Shown here: one piece after another, positions 9,686 to 21,094 of the stretch
How the letters are laid out: each line of letters begins with the position of its first letter
Position numbering within the stretch: position 1 is the first letter of the stretch
Notes under the pieces: generated by a model
Seen by the model: only the letters and a program-made list of their open reading frames with translations
Told to the model about the DNA's origin: nothing
The model's database searches: none
NCBI GenBank assembly: GCA_039707655.1
Contig: CM077666.1
Span: forward strand, 247,348,166-247,412,165
Reading direction: 5' to 3'
Source of the DNA: Elymus sibiricus
Taxonomy: Eukaryota > Streptophyta > Magnoliopsida > Poales > Poaceae
DNA length: 64,000 bases
Program-made: the position numbers and the translations under genes

Positions 9686-10966
9686 GATATGTTTGTTGTC
9701 CTCACATAGGAAAAAGGTTGCTAAAGAGAACAAAAATGGGACGTAATCCAGATATGCTGCTTGGATATTTGTTGCTCTGGGCAACCATCCCTGCCTCACC
9801 ACTCTATGCGTCCGTGGAGGTACATTGTACTTTTTCGACAAAGGGTGGATTTTATTGGCTCAAAATGGAGCATCAAGAAGATACATAACACAGTGAGCGC
9901 ACACCCGTCCTCTGCACAGCTAGGATGCACACAGCCAACACCATGCTTGTATTGCCACTTTTTTGCTGTTAGTATAACGCCACCGGTAAAATTATGCTAC
10001 TGCTAAAGTGATGCCACTTTTAACTAATGCCGCAATTAGTCTAATGCCACCGATAAATTGAAAATGGAAAGAAAGGCAGGAAAACCACTACCTCTCTTTC
10101 AAAATACTAGACGTTTTGGTACATTAAATTGAACTACGAAAACATCTTATATTAAGGAATAGAGGGTGTAGAATTCTTCAAATTATGCCGGCAAAGCTAG
10201 TCACACCTTTGTTAAAATTAATGTTCATTATGTTATCGGAGGAGGTCTGCATTTTTGTCTCTATTGCCTGTTGATTACATACCTAACATCATGATGTAAT
10301 GGTAAGTCAATTTTTTTGTATAGTGTCACCGAAATGTCAAGGCGGTGATGGCATTTTATTTTAGCTGAACTACACAAAAAATTCTTAAAAGAAGAGGAAA
10401 GGTCAGGAATGGTTCAATCTTTCACAAAATACTATGTATGCCTTCATGACATCCGTCGCTGTTGCCTTCTTTATTCCTTTGAACAGGTGGTTAGAAACTG
10501 TCTTGCTACCTTTTCACATTAAGAAATTTGGAATGCTTAAATTTGTGAGTCTATGCTTCAACTAGTGCCACTTTTATAGTAATCACACTTTCGATATATT
10601 TGCAAAAAGGGATGCTCGATTTTAGTGGAACTGCACAAAAAGTCCAGATGGTTCAACATTATGACCATTTTTTTCTGCAAACAGTTATATCCAATCGGTG
10701 GCACTATGAACTGTTCATTACCAAGGTACATGGTTTGCTACTATCTTGCTTCTGTTTTTGTACTGTCATTAGATAGTAATATTAGTGGTTTGCATGTAAA
10801 TTTATTGCCAGGGTGGACCTCCATTGGTGGTGCAGGACATGATTCAATAATTGGATGCTCACTTTCGGTTGTATCGATTTCACCTCTTCCATCCCTGCAC
10901 ACATGGATATCCTTGGTCTGATGAAGAATAGGCGCTATATTTCTGCTTTGTACCAGCAAATCAATT

Positions 10967-11029
10967 CAGTATCAAATTGTCCAGTGCAAAACATGACAGT
11001 ATCAAATTGTCCAGTGCAACACATGACAG
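10967..11029. repeat. 30-bp tandem duplication
   Basis: Two adjacent 30-bp units start CAGTATCAAATTGTCCAGTG at 10967 and 10997, with one mismatch between them (GCAAAACATGA versus GCAACACATGA). Confidence 0.85.
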
Positions 11030-11673
11030 ATATTTGTGCAAACAGATGTCTGTTCGTTGCTATTTGGCAAACAAACACAGGGACCTCAATTTTTGTGGAA
11101 CTGCACAAAAGAATAGGATAGTCACTGCATGCAGTGCCATTTGAAAATAGACACAGAAGGATTGGATGGTCACTGCATGGACTGCACAAAAGTAGTACTG
11201 TACTACTATTTATTGGCCAACACTAGGTGCTTCATTGTTCTGGTCTGATTTTCCAATGGGCATCATCTTGCCAAACTTAAAGTTGTATTCCGAAAATAGT
11301 CTCGCCGTGTGATCGACAGATGACCAACACATATTTCAGTGGATGCTCCTCCATCATGTGTGGTTGATTCTCATGGTTCCATCTGTTGGTGAAACCACTT
11401 ACGTTTGCAAGAGGAAATGTAGACTTTACAAACAAATTTGTCTTCCACTCTGTACTGAATGTTGCCCCAGAGAAGCATCCATGTTAGTAGCAAGAACAGA
11501 TGTATTGTGTATGATCTGTGAATCATTGAGATGCATACACATGTGGATCTTATGTATGGGAATCATGCTAGTTGGTTGTGAATTTGGGCTATTAATGTGA
11601 ACATATTACAAAGCCAGGCCTGTGAGTCTGGTGTGAACATTTAGAACGGATCGACTCTTACTATTGTGCACAA

Positions 11674-11753
11674 CAGTTCCTTTTTTCTCTTCGCTCAGTG
11701 TTTACAAGTTACTAGCAGTTCCTTATTTCTCTTCGCTCAGTGTTTACAAGTTG
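11674..11753. repeat. 42-bp tandem duplication
   Basis: Two units starting CAGTTCCTT at 11674 and 11716 both contain CTCTTCGCTCAGTGTTTACA and differ at a few bases. Confidence 0.8.
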
Positions 11754-12412
11754 CTGATCGATCACTAGCTAGCCTACTAATACACTCCTGGCAGTTTTAG
11801 TTGCGATGCATGATCCAAGGGTGGCAGTTTTTAGAATAAAAATGCCTTCCTCTGAAGAAACTGACATGTTGTTCTGAAGAAAATGACATGCGAATCTGAA
11901 GAAACTGCCAACAAAAATGTTCGCAAATGCCTTCTCTCCCAGCGAACGTTCATCAGCTATTGCGATCCTACACGTACACTATCCGACCGACTCGATCCTA
12001 CATGAATAACCAGCAGATCACGCACGTACCTCATCTGGATGAATCGAGTGCACTCGTTTGACCGTCATGCCGATGTGCAACCCAGCACTGACGGGACGGG
12101 ACGGGAATACGACACAGTCATAATTTTAGTTTTTCCAGTTTTCCATGGCAAGCTAGCGCGCTAAGCCATGCCTGCTTATGCATTGAATTCCGATGACCGT
12201 CGCGTTTCCCGCGACACGCCGGTTTACCTACCCGTCCGCCTATAATTATTGGTTCCCGGCGTGCTCTGGTGGCACCTTCACCCAACGCACCCTATCCTCA
12301 CAAGACCCCATCGGCCCGACGTCGCTCGCCACTTGCCCTCGCTCTCGCCATGTCCGTCATGCCCCCGCGCGGCAGCAATAGGTGACGCCAGAGGCGTTCA
12401 CCGCCGGAGTTA

Positions 12413-12880
12413 GTGTTTGGTTTTTCACGGGAAGGCAGATGGAGGGAGAAGGCATTCTGGCGGTCTTTAGATGGCAATGCGGAGTATGAGGATGCGTTGG
12501 AGCGCGACCGCATGGCGGAAGAGCAGTGTACTGCCGATTTGCGCCGCCAGCAGGCAACGGAGTTGGTTCCTCATATCGATCCGAATGAATCAGCATGGAG
12601 GAGGAGCAGCGCACCGCCGTCTCTGCGTCGCGAGCAGAGCGCCCGCAACTGGGCCGACTACATGGAGGCCGGCGCCTGGTGAATAGCCCTAGAGCCTGTC
12701 GGGCACGCACGCGTGCGCGACGTTGAATTTTACTACCAGCTCGTCAAGTGGGTTAACCGCTTAGAAGCCGAAGCTTCGGTGGACCACGCCGGCATGGAAA
12801 GGGTCAACGGGCACGAGCAACGCGCCCTATCGCACCTCTTCCAAGTCCGAGGTGAGGAGGAGGACGTCGGTGCCGGCGTT
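12413..12880 (+). pseudogene. Unassigned small protein remnant with internal stop
   Basis: An open, GC-rich frame starts MFGFSREGRWREKAFWRSL and runs 89 codons to TGA at 12680-12682. It then continues in the same frame through RVRDVEFYYQLVKWVNRLEA and HEQRALSHLFQVRGEEED to a stop near 12878. The composition (charged, Glu/Arg-rich) and phase are continuous across the TGA, which suggests one ~155-codon gene broken by a nonsense mutation. The true start may lie upstream. The family is not recognised. It may be a transposon-carried or captured gene. Confidence 0.4.
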
Positions 12881-13084
12881 TAGCATGTGCCACAGATGGC
12901 GGCCGACATCGTCTAGTTAGCTAAGAGTAAGTTAGTAGTTCTAAACTAGAGTATTAGTGTGAGTAGATAGTTAAGTTGGCTATGATGGTTGTCAATGTGG
13001 AGGTTCAGTACTCTATCTCTGAATCAGACCTGTTACTTTGCTCTGAATGTTGAACTTTCCGTGTGAACGTTTGGAATGGGCTGT

Positions 13085-13291
13085 TATTTTTTTTAATAAA
13101 TGGGCGGTATTTGTCCGCCACGGATTTAGAGGCTGACTTGTGGGCCTACTAGGTTGATGTGTATACAAGGCTTTGTCAACTTACTCAACAAACGATTGTG
13201 GCAGCATAAGCCGTTGGATGTCAATCCAACGTCTGTCGTGCTTTTTCAATCTCTTGTCTTCTTCCTCCAGGCTCCAGCCAGCCAAACCAAA
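13085..13291 (+). repeat. Tandem-array unit A, left part
   Basis: Starts with AAATGGGCGGTATTTGTCCGCC-type sequence, then (G/A)AGGCTGACTTGTGGGCC, TTTGTCAACTTA and CAATCTCTTGTCTTCTTCC. The same order is found in units B, C and D (26301-28560). Unit A is cut at 13291 by the LARD insertion and resumes at 25160 after the CCAAA target-site duplication. Confidence 0.7.
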
Positions 13292-16200
13292 TGTCACAAC
13301 CCTAGAATATTGATTGTAAATAGTTGCATCTGCATCCATGCATCATGTTTAAATTTCAATTAAATTTGAAATGGGGAATGATCAAACCCTAGCACCCCTT
13401 TGTAATACTAGGATCAATTAAAAATATTTTCAATGAAGCCAAAATGCCCTTCAGAAAAGTTCATCATTTTTGAAATGGGTGAAAACCTCTGACAAAAATG
13501 GTGCACATTTTCTAGGTCATCTCTGGATTTTTGAATTAAATCATAGTGTATTTGAATTTGGGCATTTAATTGCTATAATTATATTAAATGCCTAAATAAT
13601 TCTGAAATTAAATGTGGGCCACTGGAATAACTCAGAAAGTGTCCACAAATTATTTCAGGATTCTACAAAATGATTTAGTATGTTTACTAAATCAAAATAG
13701 AGGAATAAAAATAGAAAACAGAAAAGAATTAGAAAAGAGAGAGAGAGAAAGGCCTACCTGGGCCTTACCTGGCCGGCCCAGCCTAGCTGGCCGCTGCCAG
13801 TCGACGTCTCCACCTCGCCAGGAGGACGCGGGCGGGTGCCCGACGCGCGCACGCTCGGCACGCCACGCCACCTGCCTGCCTGCCTCTCCCAGGCCGGCAC
13901 GACAATGCGAAGATCCTCCTCGGTGCCGTCCCAATCGCCTCGACCTCCTCACCCCCTGCTCTCCCCCTCGCCCTCCCGACGCCATGGCCGAGACCGCCGT
14001 GTGCACGCCACCGCCGTAGTCGCATCCACAGCCACCCCCGTGCTTCCCCGATGTGTCCACGAGCTCCACCTTCATCCTCTACGCCGTCTCCGTCGAGCCA
14101 CGCAACCGGAAGAGCCCCGGAGCGCCGTCCCCAACCTCTTCTTCCTCCTTCGGCCGCTGAGATCGCCGTCGCCACCTCGCTCGCTCTGGCCCCTCCTCAA
14201 GCTCGCCGAGACCTCCACTGCAACCGTGAGCCCCTGCCTCGAACCCCCCTCTCCATTGCCTCGCTTGCTCACCGTAGCTGCCGTATCGCCTATGTTCGAA
14301 TGCGCCACCGCCCGAGCTCATCGCCGACGTAGCTCCGGTGACCATTTGGTCTCGGGCGTGCGTCCAACGTGCTCGCCGCACCCCGTAGAGCAGCCCTAGC
14401 TCAAAGCCCCGCTAGTTTGCGCGCCGCAGCACCGCTCCCGTGCACACCCGAACGCTGGCCGCTGCTGTCGAGCTCGCCATCCTCAACTCTGGCCACCCCA
14501 GGCCCGGGCACCACCACCGTTCGACGTGCGCAGGCAAGGGCTTTCCACCGTGCCTAGCCACGCATCGAACTGAGCCCTGTGGGCGATTTCGCAGCGCTCC
14601 GCTGCGTCTGGCCTCACTGGTAGCTTAACGCCGGTGTGTTTGACCCAGTTGACCAGGGGTTTGACCTTCCCTGGGTCACTGAAATGTGGGCCCAGGCCCT
14701 AATTAATTTACGTTTAGGATTAGTTTAGTGCTAATTAACCCTGTTAGTTAGATGTGCCACTAACATGCGGGTCCCACTGGTCAGTTTGACCTAGACCGCC
14801 AAGTTGACCTGCTAGCATCACAGTGACGTAATGCTGATGCAGTAAAACATTTTCTGGATTTAATTTATTTTAGAATAACCAGGAAATTCCAGAAAATGCT
14901 TTAAACTTCAAAAATTCATAGTAAATCAACCATAACTCAGATGGAAAAGATTTATATATGAAAAATGATTAGAAAAATATGAAGAATCTATTTATGGCAT
15001 TTTCATGCATGTTTGAACAACTTAAAGTTGCTGTATATGACAATTTGGAATAAATGGCATTTGAAATGTCTTATATGGTGTTTGAATTTGAACCTTGGGT
15101 TCAAACCAACTTCATTTAAATTGTTGCTAGTTGCATTAGCCCAAATCATAGCATATTTCCATGTCATTATCATGCATCATATTGTTGCATTGCATTGATT
15201 GTGTTCCTTCTTGTTTGTCGGTAGTTCTTCCATCTCGGTAGAAGACGATTCCGACGTTGTGATCATCGACACCGATGAAGAGCATTGCTATCTTCAGAAG
15301 TGCCAGGCAAGCAAACCCCCTTGATCACTCTGATACAATCCCACTCTCTCGCTCTTGCTCTCTTTTACTGCATTAGGACAACAACAATTCAACTGTTACA
15401 TGTTGCGGTAGTTGAACCCATTCCTCTACATGACCTGTCTTTGCCACAGTAAATAGTTAAAACCTTCTAGCATGAGTAGGAATTGCTTGAGCCATGTTGT
15501 GCCTACTCATCCATGCTTGCTTGTTATGCCTGCTATGCTTAGAGTCGTGTCGGGTCTGATCCATCTGGGCGATGAATTGGAATGGTTGTGTTCATGTCCT
15601 ACTGTGTGAGAGCTAAGTGTGTGAATCCGATTTGGTAAAGGTAGCGATGTGAGGCCATGTAGGAGTACATGGTGGGTTGTCTCATTGGAATCGTCCTCAG
15701 GAACTGAGTTCTGTGTTTGTGATCCAAGACAGTTACTACCACACATTAGGCCCTGAAATATGACCCCGCTCGACCTATTAATCGCCTTGATCTCCGTCCA
15801 GGAGTTGCAACTATTTTCTGGTGTTTGTAGGATATGTGTTGGCAGCCGTGCATAGCGCTGACCTTAGGTAGGGGTGGGCTATGATGCGGTAGAGACACCG
15901 AGGCACGGTGTACCAAGTGACACCCGAATGGTGCTCTTGGGAACCCTGCTCTCATCGTTTGGGGCCGTGATAGAAACTTCGGCCGGACTTCCTTTGCGGA
16001 TACAACCTCAAATAGGCGATAAACCTGGACTAGAGTCTGGTGTGGTTAGTCAGGTCGCGGTCTACACCCACGCCGGCTTTCGCTTGAAGTCTGCCGAGTA
16101 CATTTCGCGTACAGGCGCTAAGTGGTGGAAACATGTGTGAAGAAGTACACCCTTGCAGGGTTAATGATCTATTCGAATAGCCGCGTCCGCGGATATGGAC

Positions 16201-17348
16201 TACTTGGAAGCTTACATTGTTCATAGACAAGTTGAAATGGATACTCTAAAATGCGCAAGATAAGTGTGAGTGCTATGGATGGCCTTCCCGTAGGGAGACG
16301 GGAGCGGATTCATAGTGGTGTATTGTTGTGGTGACTATGTGGACTCGTGTGCGCTATCTCACCCCAAAGAAATACTGGTAGTCCTAGTATAGGTTAGCCA
16401 CTGAGTCAAAGCTGGCTTGCTGCAGTTAAACTCCACAATCCCATTGTTGATACTGATGCATATGTAGTTAGTTCTGATGTAAGTCTTGCTGAGTACCTTT
16501 ATACTCACGGTTGCTTAATTTATTTTTTTGCAGAGGAGACTTCAGTCTCGCTAGTGATTTGTGCGATGAGTTCGACATTGACCGATTAGTTTGGGAATCT
16601 CAGACAGAGGTCTCGCTCCTATTGAGGGTCTTGTAGATAGACAGGCTTCTAGCCTTCATTCTTTTCAGCTCTGTACTCAGACAGGTTTATGCTTCTGTTG
16701 CTTGTATGACATTGTATGTTGGGTGATGTGACCCCTGTTTGTAATATCATGTTATGTATGGCACTTCGGAGCCTTTAAAATAAATATTTTGAGTCGTAGA
16801 GTTATGTTGTGATGCCATGTTGTATCTACACACATCGTGCATATTGTGTGTATGTTTGAAATGCATTGGTATGTGTGGGATTCGACACCTAGTTATCTGC
16901 CTTTGGTAGCCTCTCCTACAGGAAAATGCCTCCTAGTGCTTCCATTGAGCCTTGGTAGTTCGCTACTGCTCCGGAACACATGGATTGACCGACATGTATC
17001 CTTCTTTGCTCCTATGTCTGTCCCTACGGGGAAATGTCACGCGGTGTTTACTGGAGTCCTGATAGCTTGCTACAGCCCGGTTACACACGCTGATGACTGA
17101 CACGTGCATTACTGGGTTACCTATGTCTGTCCCTTTACGTTTGTGGCACCTTGGTTTATGACTAGTCATGTCGACCCGGGTTCTCTGTCATATGGATGCT
17201 AGCATCACAATCATATACATGAGCCAAAAGACGCAAACGGTCCCGGCCAAGGTAAAGGCGGCAGCCATGGGTTATCGTGCATGAGGCCGCAAAGTGATAT
17301 GATCTGTCTTATGCTAGATCGGTGTGACTTATGATCGGGGTCCCGACA
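13292..17348 (+). repeat. LARD 5' LTR
   Basis: 4057 bp, ending GGGGTCCCGACA. It contains a GC-rich block (about 13,740-14,640) in which both LTRs show long but non-conserved open frames. These differ in length between the LTRs and are not genes. Confidence 0.9.
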
Positions 17349-17352
17349 GCTT

Positions 17353-17364
17353 TGGTATCAGAGC
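17353..17364 (+). promoter_or_regulatory. LARD primer-binding site
   Basis: TGGTATCAGAGC, complementary to the 3' end of initiator-Met tRNA, lies 4 bp after the 5' LTR. Confidence 0.85.
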
Positions 17365-18859
17365 CTGACTGCCTGTAGGATTACCAAGCCAAACTGGTCG
17401 ATGTTGAGTCTAGAAATGCTTTAGTTATATAAGGGAATTGATTGTGGAAGGGAACGTAAGGCTCTTTTTACTCCTTATCCTGTGTCCTTATGATTCTGAG
17501 TCACCCTCTTCTCTTCTACGGGGATTAAGAAACTAGGCTTCCCATCTATCTATTAGGATGACGAGTTACTATTCTGCAGACGTATAGGAAAGTGTTGTCT
17601 TCTCGGTTTGTCATCTCCATAGGATTCAGTTGTTGAGTTGTCAGTTGTCTTGCAGGTTGTCTCATATTTCATGCCCGTACAGCCGTTATGCCATCCGAGT
17701 TATCCAAGGTTTCTAAATAATCTGATGCATTTGCAAATTCTTTCATCTTAATTCGATATCTTTTGGCCAGACGAGACACACTAATTGTTGTGCTGAGGTA
17801 TTTCATTACCTTAACATATCAGTTGAAGTTAATAGGAAACCGTGTTATCTTAAGTGAACCACCCAGAGATTCAGTCTTTGTGTTGTACCTCCAGTGTGAT
17901 AATTCTGGTCATCATTCTCAAAAGCATCTCGTGATGCCATTTAGCTAGTAGGTATTGCATTTCTGGGTTCTTGGACCCAAGCTTTGATCTGCTTATTCCT
18001 GTTGATAGTGTTTGCTCATTCCTTTAGGATATTAGTAACCTTTGTGATAGTCTTCAAGATTCGTGGTTTATCATTCTTCCAATACCATGAACCAGTATGG
18101 TAGAGGTTACTTTGAACCAAAATATCACAACAAGAGTGCTCTTGATGAGTTCTCCATTCTACATTGTGAATCTGCCAATCCTCTCCTTCTGCATGGGTTA
18201 CCCGGAAGAAATATGTTGGACTTGTTCAACATGCTAATCCATGCATCCACAACTCAGAAAATGATATGTTTCCTTGAGTTGTGCTCTTTTCAGTTGCACT
18301 CCAACTTTAGTCTTATCAATTAATAGTCAGGAGTAGTAGTGCATTCGTGTTCATCGGTGCCTATTATTCCTATGGTCCGTCAAGCCATTCTATTTCAGAA
18401 TGACTAGGAGAAGCAAACTCCAGCACCTCATCCATTTTGTAGGATTGGGTCAAAGCAGTTGTATTCCGCAGATCAAGAATGCCAATCCAGCTTCTAGTTT
18501 GTTATACCTTGGAGTGTTACCCTCTTTATGTCAGGAATGTCATGAGAATTGCACAACCTCTTATGAATTCTTGATACAGTGATATTTCTCACCATCATCA
18601 TTCATTCCTTGGTCCCCGTGTTGTTGTAACCGGAATACTGACAAGTGAATCATGATGTGTGAAATCAATACTCCTAGCAACCCCATTGCATGGTTGTTAA
18701 TGGACAATAATTTCATTCTTACCGTGTTGGTTATTGAATTATCATTCTACGATTGATCGTGCTACCTAGTCCATTATTCCTGGTGCACTCTTCGATCAAC
18801 GAGTTAGGATTGTGCCAATCCCTCACTCTTTTGATCATATCATCTTGCCCTGAAAAGCA

Positions 18860-19460
18860 AGATTGTTCTCGAGCTTAGTAACATATCGGTGGTTCGTGAT
18901 TTTCTGAGTATCTTCTCGGAAGAATTACCAGGTTGTCCCTTGACCGTTATGATGAGTTCGTGATCAAGTTGGTTTCTTGTAAATCACCCTTTCTCCAAGA
19001 ATCTGTGTTGGATACCCCTGAGCTAGTTGGTTAAGCCAAACAACAACTTGGAGAGTTGGAAGATAAAAGCTTATCTGACTTAGTTCGTTCCAAAGGGGAT
19101 ATCTTTGTGTGTGTGTGTCGAAGGAAGATGATATCCTCATCGATTGATCTTCATGATCAATTGTTGGATCTATTGTCTTTTCCAAGATTTGAGTATGGGC
19201 TATCGTCAAATCAAATCAGAACCAACGATTTTCATAATGTTGTCTTACTCGTGGTTGTTCCTCGTGCATGCAGCATTATATCTTTTGGTCTAACCAATGC
19301 TATCACCTTGTTCACATAATTATGGAATTCCATCTATATGGAAATCTCGGTGAATTGTTGTTGAACCCATCGACAATATCTTCTTCCTCTCCATGATTCA
19401 TGTTGAACATCAAGCAAGTGTTGGAAACTTGTGTAAGCATTTACTTCATGTCCCGTTCAT
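18860..19460 (+). pseudogene. Decayed reverse-transcriptase region in LARD interior
   Basis: Scattered Ty3/gypsy pol signatures survive in correct order although frames are broken. A linker with VVRDF and SEELPG is near 18,890. An ELEDKSLSDLVRSKG-like stretch is near 19,055, a DQLLDL...FPRFEYGLSSNQIR stretch near 19,160 corresponds to the FSKIDLRSGYHQIR region, and SFGLTNA lies near 19,285. The catalytic YxDD box is not recognisable. This points to descent of the internal domain from a gypsy pol gene. Confidence 0.6.
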
Positions 19461-20329
19461 GGAGCATATGTTTGGATGAAGAAGTGACTTCCTCTAATTC
19501 ACGTGTATTTGATGTAAGATGCCACCATGAATTCAAGAAAGCTTGTTTTTCCTTCCTCTAGAATCATTCCAAGTCAGTCATGCACGTACGAAGTATACTA
19601 TGGTTTGGTAGATTTGCTACCTCCATTCCATATGTATTCCCTAGCACACCAAGCCACGGATTGACTTGTTCAAGGAGAAGAAGTTCTTTCTTAATATCTG
19701 GACTTATGCAAGGACTTCGATATCCTCGATGATGGTTACCAACTAGAACTCGGTAGTGTTTTGCTGTGAGAATTTTGCGCAGTCATGCTTGTCTTGGACA
19801 GTGTGTTCACGTGTGTCTTGTGAACCAGCTCACGTTTTGGAGCTTGCTTCCGTAGTTCATTTCCCGAGAATCTTGCAATGTCATCTCGTCGATTTGTGTT
19901 GCATACTTTCTGTTTCGGACATGCTGAGTCTGAAGTATCCTATTACCAACCAGATCTGAATCTCAGGCAGATACGATGGTTGGAACTTTCCCAAGATCTA
20001 TGTTGTAGGTTCTGGCAAGGTTAATGTTTTGGCCGACACACCTAGCCGGAAGATCTATTATTGTAGTATCTTGATTCAGCAATATGTCCACCTCCCCATG
20101 AGGATTTCGTATGACTTATTCTAGAAGTAGTCCTTATGGATTTTGTGTTTCCGAAGTCCGACCTTTACTTGATGTTCTAGATACCAAACAATACCTATAG
20201 CTGGATTACGCTAGTACATCAAGGAGAAAATTAGAAGCGGAGTGCTAAATGTCTCTCGGTCGGTCATTCAGATTTCATTCCCTTGGCATAGCTAAGGTGA
20301 AATCTGAGAAAGGGTTGTCCTCCTTTGCA

Positions 20330-20620
20330 TATGCATCCTCCATCTTTGTTCATCACGGTCGTATGAAGAGTTACCAAGATCTTTGGCATAGATGTTGGTA
20401 AAACCCCGATGAATATGGAAATGCTCAAGTTCTTGAAAGCACGCTTAGACACTAGGTTATATCCTCGGTATCAATTGGAATGTGCCTTCCATTTGCTGAG
20501 TTGTTCAATAACTCTAGTTTCCTTTTCAGTCCGAGTATGCCATTCTTTCCAATTCCTTCAAATGATCATTTGTGAATTTGCCCCAGTCTGGTATGAAGAG
20601 TTTCAATGATCTATGTATCA
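20330..20620 (+). pseudogene. Decayed integrase region in LARD interior
   Basis: An H(H)GRMKSYQDLWHRCW stretch near 20,350-20,395 resembles the gypsy integrase N-terminal HPGSTKMYxDL motif. An LPFAELFNNSS-like stretch near 20,490-20,520 resembles the LPFAEFSYNNSYQ segment late in the integrase core. Between and around them the frame is lost, and the spacing is shorter than in an intact integrase, so the core is largely deleted. Confidence 0.55.
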
Positions 20621-21080
20621 AAAGTAATTCTTTTTGCCACCTAAAGGAATAATTTAATGAGTCACCTCCTCTATGGTGCCCCGTTCGGTTAAGGGCAATT
20701 AATTCCTCGCTACTTTGAAACCTATGCACCATCCTAATTAAGCATGGAATTGTTGCCTACCAAATTGGACCTTCGTCATCTGCTTCTCTCCATCACCCAT
20801 GACGCGTGTTTTTTGTCTCAGCTCGGGAGATGTTCTTACATCTCATTCCATGAGTTGATCGCGAGTTGCTTGATCTTCGTAAAGATCGAATCCTGTAGAG
20901 TTCCCCTCTCTTTCTGTCGTCGTATTTGGATGAAGATCTCGAAAGCAAAGACGTCAACATCAACATGATGCAATGAATCAACATCTTCGAGAAGGGCAGT
21001 TGGATCATGAAGATTGTGTTAGTTTGTGTCCCCTCTGTCCTCTTACCTCACGTCTTGAATCTCGGGACGAGATTCTTGTT

Positions 21081-21094
21081 TAGTGGGGGTGAGT
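21081..21094 (+). promoter_or_regulatory. LARD polypurine tract region
   Basis: TAGTGGGGGTGAGT directly precedes the 3' LTR at 21095. The G-rich run is the likely plus-strand primer. It follows a TCGGGACGAGATTCTTGTTT block typical of the end of gypsy pol. Confidence 0.7.

Larger units (their letters stand above)
8438..12180. other. Long stretch without a recognised gene
   Basis: No frame here has a recognisable domain. About 8990-9400 is GC-rich, begins with TATA-like TATAGTATATAGG near 8981, and could be a leader or exon remnant. About 10,360-11,190 repeats an ACTGCACAAAA motif several times (near 10,632, 11,101 and 11,178) without regular spacing. The rest is AT-rich single-copy-looking DNA. 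Confidence 0.4.

Noticed and set aside
13692..14628. Long frames (up to 187 codons) in the LARD 5' LTR
   Set aside because: GC-rich LTR block; the corresponding frame in the other LTR has a different length and phase, so there is no coding constraint.
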